Source: Agrostemma githago
Taxonomy: Eukaryota; Streptophyta; Magnoliopsida; Caryophyllales; Caryophyllaceae
DNA: 64,000 nt
Direction: 5' to 3'
NCBI GenBank assembly: GCA_958450325.1
Contig: OY288243.1
Coordinates: 3,696,586 to 3,760,585 of the forward strand
Of the stretch, positions 58,146-64,000 are shown piece by piece (within the stretch, counting starts at the first letter, position 1; every line of letters starts with the position of its first letter). A program made the translations under genes and the position numbers. The notes below the pieces were generated by a model, which saw nothing but the letters and a program-made list of their open reading frames with translations, had not been told where the DNA came from and ran no database searches.

Positions 58146-61100
58146 CTAATTATCGTCACTGTCACCGTCACTGTCCGTGTCAGTGTGCGGTTCAATGAAC
58201 CCCTCGTCCCCGTCTTCATCATCATCGTCCCAGTCAGTATTCACCTCATCACCGTCATCTTCATCGTCGATGACCAAGTCGTCATCCTCATCACCCTCTC
58301 CCTCCGGAACAATCCAGTCGGCAAACTCGTCGTCCTCCCCTACAGCACCAGCAACTTCAACTACATATTCTTCTTCACTGACGTCAGTGTCTTCGAGCAG
58401 AGTTGATGACATCGGCTGATTATTACCAACCACACTCTCTTGGTAGACATCATCGTCGATGATAGGATTATCAACTTGTGATCTTGCCTTGATTTTGAAA
58501 ACCGCAGACCAATTCGTACTCTTTTTTCCCTTTGGGTAAGGTGCATAGCAGACTTGATCGACTTGATACGCCAACACAAAAGGGTTGTGCCCTCGCAGTT
58601 TTCTCGTCAGGTCGACATCTACAAGATTGTAGTTCTCATGAACAGTGACTCCGTGCGGGGAGTTGTCGATCCAATCACATTTGAACAGTATGGCCTTGCA
58701 ATTTTTGCGGCTGTCGTAGTAGTCTAGCTCGATCACCTCGATTAGTGTTCCATAGTAATCTGACCCTTCGGTGGACAACACACATACGCCGTTACTTTTG
58801 GTCAGTTTTGGAACATTAACACCCTCGACAAACGCATGGAACTTGTACCCGTTAATTGTATATCGCCTCCAAGTTCTGACTCGTGAAGACGGCCCAGTGA
58901 CTAGAGGTCTTACAATGGGATCCTCCAGCGCTTCAGGCTATTGTCAACATAAAATTCGTCGAAAAACAATTTCATTAAATTTTGTACCAAACACATACAC
59001 AATTTATAATGATCAAGCAAATAGCATTTCAACATACTTGAGTACGTAGCCATGAGGGAAACAGTGACTCATATGCCACCCAAACATCTTCAGATGTTGT
59101 CACTCCCGCATGTTCTGCCATAATGAAAGCCTCGAATTTTCTGAAATGGTCAGCAGTTGTACTTAATCACACATACTACCAATTATGAGGAGGGTATGTA
59201 GTACGTGAGTTACTTACTCCTCGTACGGTCTGATTACAGGGCCACAGTTTCTCAGAACGTAGGAGTGTGCCTGCTTGTACTCAACATCGGTCAACCACCT
59301 CTCCTTACATTTTCCAGTGGTACTTCCAACATCAAACTGAAAGGGTTCCACCTCTATTTGGTGGTTTTCAGTCTGATGCGTACCCACGTCTAGGTCTTTG
59401 GCTTTTGTGTCAACGTGCTCTTCGAAGTAGAAGGAGCAGAAGTTTGATGTCTCCTCTAACAAATACGCGTTGCATATTGAACCCTCAACACGTGCTTTGT
59501 TACCAATTTTTTTTTTCAGATGGTTTAAGAACCTGCAAATTAAAATATTAGCTATCATGTAAGACTTAATTAGTAATCAATGCACGGGAAATCACACCTA
59601 GGAGAGTTGAGGACGTTACCTTTCGAATGGGTACATCCACCTGTACTGAACAGGACCGCCAACCCTTGCCTCATACGGCAAATGAAGTGGGAGATGCTCC
59701 ATCGAGTTGAAGAATGACGGAGGGAATATTTTCTCCAACTTGCAAAGGATCTCGGGAATATTGTTCTCAAGTCGATTCATGGAGTCGACTGACACCATAG
59801 TGGAACACAAATCTCGGAAGAACTGACTGATCTCTGTCAATGCATTCCACGTGTTCATTGGCAGCAGCTGCTTCAAAGCTACTGGCATCAAGCGCGACAT
59901 AAACACGTGACAGTCGTGACTTTTCATGCCATGCAAAATTAACTTGGACTGGTCCACACACCGGGATAAGTCGGATGCGTAACCATCCGGAAACTTCAGA
60001 CCACTCACCCAATCGCACAAAGCCTTCCTATCATTTTTGTCCATAACAAAGGACGACGATTTGGGTCGCCCAAGACACAGTTCCTTGAAATCTGCTTTGC
60101 CTTTTGGTCCGAAGGCTGTCTTGTTCGGTACATCCATCACGGTGTTGATAATCTGCTCAAAGAAATTCTTCTCGATATGCATAACATCAAGGTTGTGTCT
60201 GATAAGCAGAGTGTGCCAGTACGGAAGTTCCCAGAATATGCTCTGCTTCCACCAACCTTCCTTCTTGTCCTTCAATTTTTTCAACTGTTGGTGGGTAGCA
60301 TGTACTATTGTAGGGTACTTTTGCACATCTGTCCATATCTCATCGCCTGTTAACCGTTTAGATGCGATCCTAGTTTCATCGGGTTGTTTCTTCAGGAAAC
60401 TCTTACAGTTATGCCTAAATGGATGGTCGGAAGGTAGAAATTGCCTGTGACAGTCAAACCAAGATACCTTTCCGCTATTTTTAAGCCAAAATGATTTTTG
60501 ATCCTTCGCTTGACAGTAAGGACAAGCACGGTAACCCGTTGTACTCCAACCAGACAACATCCCGTAAGCTGGGAAGTCGTTGATGGTCCACATTAGTGCA
60601 GCTCGTAAATTGAAACTAGTTTTTCTCGACACATCGTACGTGTAAATCCCATTATCCCACAAACTTTTTAACTCTTCAACAAGTGGTTGGAGATACACGT
60701 CCATATTGGCTTTCGGGTTCTTAGGGCCAGGAACAATAAGTGACAGGAGCATAAATTGTCTCTTATTGCATAACCACGGCGGTAGGTTGTACGGTGTCAA
60801 AATAACCGGCCAACATGAGTACGACTTGCCGAACTGCCCGTAGGGAGAGAAACCATCTGTGCACAAACCCAAACGTACGTTGCGCGGCTCTTTCGCGAAC
60901 TCGGGATGTTTGATATCAAATGTCTTCCAAGCTTCACCATCGCTAGGGTGTGTCATCATACCACTAACTCTGATTTTGGAGTTACTGTGGTGCCAACTCA
61001 TCTCACCCGCAATTTTCTTTGTCGCATACAGTCTTTGCAGCCTCGGACCAACTGGGAAGTACGTCAAGACCTTAGTTGGTACTCTCTTCCCCCTAGTATT

Positions 61101-61862
61101 TTTTGTTCGACTCTTGTACCTCCCGGATCCACATTTCCTACACGCGTCGAGGTCCGCATCTCCCTTCCAGAACAGCATGCATCCATTCGGACACGAGTCT
61201 ATCTTTTCATGGGGGAGTTGGAGGCCCTTCAACAAATTTTTAACCTCGTAGAAATTATTTGCCATGACATTCTCCTTAGTGCCTCGTAGAAGGTCAATTA
61301 GCAGTTGGATCCAACCGTCTAAATGTCTTAAGGCCATGTTGCTCTCGCACTTCAAAGTCAGCATCCTTGAAGCGACTTGCAACAGACTCATATCGCACCC
61401 GCTGAAAACTGGGAGTTCAGCATTTTTTAGCATTTCGAAAAAGGAAAGGACTTGTGGGTTAGGTTCATGTTGTACTTCTTCGTCGCTTAAGTTGTCTGGG
61501 TTACGTTCCTCCTCCATGATGTCCTCAACCGTCGTACGCAGTGCGTCCTCTACGAAGTCCCGGTACGGATTTTCGCGAACAGGTTCTTGCAGGCGACTAC
61601 TTTCATTTTCACCATGATACGTCCACACGTAGTAGTTCTCAACAAAACCGTGCTTGTATAGATGTTGTTTGACATCTACTTCATGTTTTAAGGCACGGTT
61701 TTGACATTTTCTACATGGGCACCTAAGCTGCTCGCTGGTGTAGTGGGGGTTATTATCTAAGGAAAACTTGATGAACTCCTCCACACCGTCTCTAAATTCT
61801 ATTTTCGGTCGCTTATTGTCGGCCAGTCTCTCGTACATCCAACTCCGTTCTACTCTATTCAT
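58146..61862 (-). CDS. CACTA-3 TNP2-type transposase, full length (1150 aa)
   Basis: The catalytic transposase of CACTA (En/Spm) elements; it cuts at the CACTA ends. Four exons on the minus strand join in frame: 59620-61862, 59218-59532, 59038-59140 and 58146-58937 (TAG). In order: a transposase-associated domain (about residues 5-85, with the RCPCRKCQNRA cysteines), the TNP2 core (about 200-600, including LGLCTDGFSPYGQFGKSYSC, FPAYGMLSGWSTTGYRACPYC and HNLDVMHIEKNFFEQ), a DUF4218 region (about 640-800), a DUF4216 region (about 930-1010), and a strongly acidic Asp/Glu tail. The frame is open throughout. Compared with the CACTA-1 copy (671 aa), it keeps all the C-terminal domains. The start at 61862 gives MNRVERSWMY, which matches the family. 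Confidence 0.88.
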
Positions 61863-62450
61863 TCTATATGGATTGAACTATGAATGATTAGGGTATGTAC
61901 ACATGAACAAAATGGCGTGGGGAAAGAAGTCAACAACATGGAATTTGAAGAAAAGTTCGCAAATTACACCATAAGTTGGAACTCTCACAACCATCAATTT
62001 AAAAACGATTCATCACCGGGGACCTTATCACTCCAACCTAAACCCATTCTTGTGCGTTTCATGTCACTGATAAACACGAAATTGTGTAATGTCGATAAGA
62101 GAAAAATTCGGCAGCAATTCGCCTCAGTTCTCCAAAAGCACAATGTGGAATATATGAAGACTCCACATATGCAATCGAAGAACATTGAGAGAATTGTCAC
62201 CAAATTTTGCTCTTACCAACACAACACAATTTCATGTTTACCACCTAAGTGACATGAAAGGCACAAGAACAGTCCCAAAACGGGGACTGTCCAAGAATTA
62301 CTCCTAATGAGTAACTCTTGAACGGGCACTAGGTAGGCCTGAGTAGATTTCCAACAATGCTCATGCACAGTACACAACGAAAACAAATAACAACAGCAAT
62401 CATATCTCAACACAGTAATCCAAAACATTAATACTTATTATAATTACAAC
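61863..62450. other. Region upstream of the CACTA-3 transposase
   Basis: Noncoding between the transposase start and the trinucleotide array. It probably includes the transposase promoter and leader. A plus-strand open frame at 61884-62252 has no recognisable motif and is not called. Confidence 0.4.
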
Positions 62451-62454
62451 CACT

Positions 62455-63300
62455 AACTAGTAGTAGTAATAGTAGTAAAAGTAGAAGTATTAAATTATTA
62501 GTAGTAGTAGAAAATTAATAGTAGTGATAGTAGTAGAAGTAGAAGTAGGAAATTACTAGTAGTAGTAGTAGAAAATTAGTAGTAGTGGTAGTAGTAGAAA
62601 ATTAGTAGTAGTGGTAGTAGTAGAAAATTAGTAGTAGTAGTAGTAGAAAATTAGTAGTAGTTTAGTAGTAGTAGTAGTTTAGTAGTTTTAAAAGTAGAAG
62701 TAGTAAATTAGTAGTAGTAGTAGTAGTTTAGTAGTAGTAGTAGTAGAAGTAGAAAATTAGTAGTAGTAGTATAGTAGTAATAGTAGTAAAAGTAGAAGTA
62801 GGAAATTAGTAGTAGTAATAGTTTAGTAGTAGTAGTAGTTTAGTGGTAGTAGTGGTAGTAGTAGAAGTAGTATCTTAGTAGTAGTATCTTAGTAGTAGTA
62901 GAAGTAGGAAATTAGTAGTAGTATTATAAAATTAGTAGTAGTGGTAGTAGTAAAAGTAGAAGTATGAAATTAGTAGTATTATTAGTAGAAAATTAGTATT
63001 AGTGGTAATAGTAGAAAATTAGTAGTAGTAGTAGTAGAAAATTAGTAGTAGTAGTAGTAAATGAGTAGTGGTAGTAGTAGTGTTAGGTTATTAGTATTAG
63101 TAATATTAGTAGTAGATTAGTAATATTATTAGTAGCATTAGTAGTAGTAATGAAGTATTTTAGTGTAATATTAGTAGTAAATTAGTAATACTACTACTAG
63201 CACTACTAATGTAGTACTACTAACACTACTAGTTAATCTAGTACTAATACTACTACTCGTAATAATAGTACATACTACTACTACTACTAATCTAATAACA
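62455..63300. repeat. TAG trinucleotide array with strand switch
   Basis: About 700 bases of TAGTAG units broken by AAAATTAGTAG, GGTAG and TTTAG variants (62455-63180) switch near 63185 to CTACTA/ACTACT units up to about 63300. The opposing parts could pair. AT-rich repeats of the type TAACCTAATTAACATAC follow. Array length is likely to vary. Confidence 0.85.
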
Positions 63301-64000
63301 CAATTTCTAACCTAATACAATAATCACTAATACCGAATTAACATACTAACTAACCTAATTAACATACTACAATTATCGTCTAACAATAAAAGAAAATCTA
63401 ACCTAATTCACATACTAATTAACCTAATTAATATACTAACTAACCTAATTAACCTAATTACTAAACTAACTAACCTAATTAACATAATCACCCTACAATC
63501 TAATTAACTAATTAAACATACATAATCATCATACAATCTAATCACCATAGTTATTAAACTAATTATAATTACTAATATAACTTAATCTAAACAGTTTAGT
63601 AAACTAATTGAGCTAGAATTAAGTAAAAATTAATCTAATTAAATGAACTAATTGAGTAAAAATTAAATTGTAAACCGTAAACTAACAATTAACCGTAAAC
63701 AACAACACACCTGAGATTTGGGGGATCGGGTTAGGGTTTTTCGGGGCTGGGTCGGGTTAGAGTACGCCGGGTTTCGGGACAGCCGTCGCCGGATTCTGGT
63801 ACGCCGGCAGGGTCGCGCGTGGGGGGGTGGTTCGCCGGCAAAATCGTCGTCCGTGGTGATGGAGGTGCGCCGGCGAAGTCTGTCGCGCGTGGAGATGGGG
63901 GTGCGCCGGGGAAGTCTGGCGCGCGTCGGGGGTTCAGGGGTGGCCGGATTGGGGTTCGCCGCCGGCAGGTTCGCCGGATCTGGGTTAACTTAGGGTTTCG

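Larger units (their letters stand above)
55676..64000 (-). mobile_element. CACTA-3, large CACTA element with intact genes, partial
   Basis: Its 3' terminus CACTACAAAAAACGAGCCC begins at 55676 and its genes run on the minus strand (58.1-61.9 kb TNP2 type; 56.5-58.0 kb TNPA/PTTA type). The 5' terminus is not seen before 64000, so the element continues to the right. Subterminal repeats (GCGTCGG/CCGACGC words) occupy 55690-56165. Upstream of the transposase lie a TAG/CTA trinucleotide region (62455-63300), a CTAACCTAATTAAC-rich stretch (about 63300-63520) and a G-rich segment with GCCGG words (63715-64000). It is inserted in the LTR element, with ATT as the left flanking base triplet (55673-55675). 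Confidence 0.9.

Noticed and set aside
58177..58419. Plus-strand Ser-rich open frame
   Set aside because: It is the complement of the Asp/Glu-rich tail of the transposase (GAT/GAA codons), so it is an antisense shadow.
60037..61617. Several plus-strand open frames of 117-137 codons opposite the CACTA-3 transposase
   Set aside because: They are antisense shadows of a long real coding exon and have no motifs.
61884..62252. Plus-strand open frame of 122 codons near the transposase start
   Set aside because: No recognisable domain, and composition is like the surrounding noncoding sequence.
63718..63993. G/C-rich open frame of 91 codons at the right edge
   Set aside because: Repetitive GCCGG words and lack of motif suggest noncoding CACTA 5' sequence; the window ends before it can be judged.

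Overview
The window looks like a dicot plant nuclear chromosome. It has intron-rich genes with GT-AG introns, four recognisable plant protein genes, and a large load of plant-type transposable elements (Ty3/gypsy chromovirus, Tat/Athila-like LTRs, Ty1/copia, CACTA, MULE, hAT-like and Stowaway). Many copies of TACTCCGTA, and LTRs carrying ACTCGATCGAGT-type boxes, remind me of Caryophyllales genomes. That placement is an impression, not a proof.

Layout. (1) 1-16.7 kb is a nested transposon stack. A Ty1/copia element (minus strand, 5' LTR at 16500-16713) has been cut by three later insertions: a 2.5-kb solo-LTR-like element (13701-16247, target duplication GGCGT), a 4.8-kb CACTA transposon (8522-13357, duplication ACC) and a Tat/Athila-like LTR (6407-8148). 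That LTR is in turn interrupted by a chromovirus whose 5' LTR is 4278-6406 and whose decayed pol runs leftwards to about 0.55 kb. (2) 17.5-52.4 kb is a gene island: a group-6 remorin (+), a SAC7/RHD4-type phosphoinositide phosphatase (+, 20 coding exons over 16.7 kb), the gamma subunit of elongation factor eEF1B (-), and a membrane-anchored SPRY-domain protein (-). Introns and spacers carry MITEs, a LINE remnant, a MULE, a Stowaway element split by a solo LTR, and a tandem array of 270-305 bp units. (3) 53.9-64 kb is a second nested stack: one CACTA end (53926), an LTR retrotransposon (3' LTR 54351-54964) and a third CACTA element (from 55676, running off the right edge). The third element carries apparently intact TNP2-type and TNPA/PTTA-type genes.

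How it fits together. The four genes are ordinary housekeeping or signalling genes with no evident functional link. Remorin and the SAC phosphatase both act at membranes, and eEF1B-gamma serves translation elongation. The transposon layers can be put in relative order because target duplications survive. The rightmost CACTA is the only element whose genes look capable of function. Exon models come from reading splice sites and checking that the frame is kept through every junction; they are not supported by transcript data.
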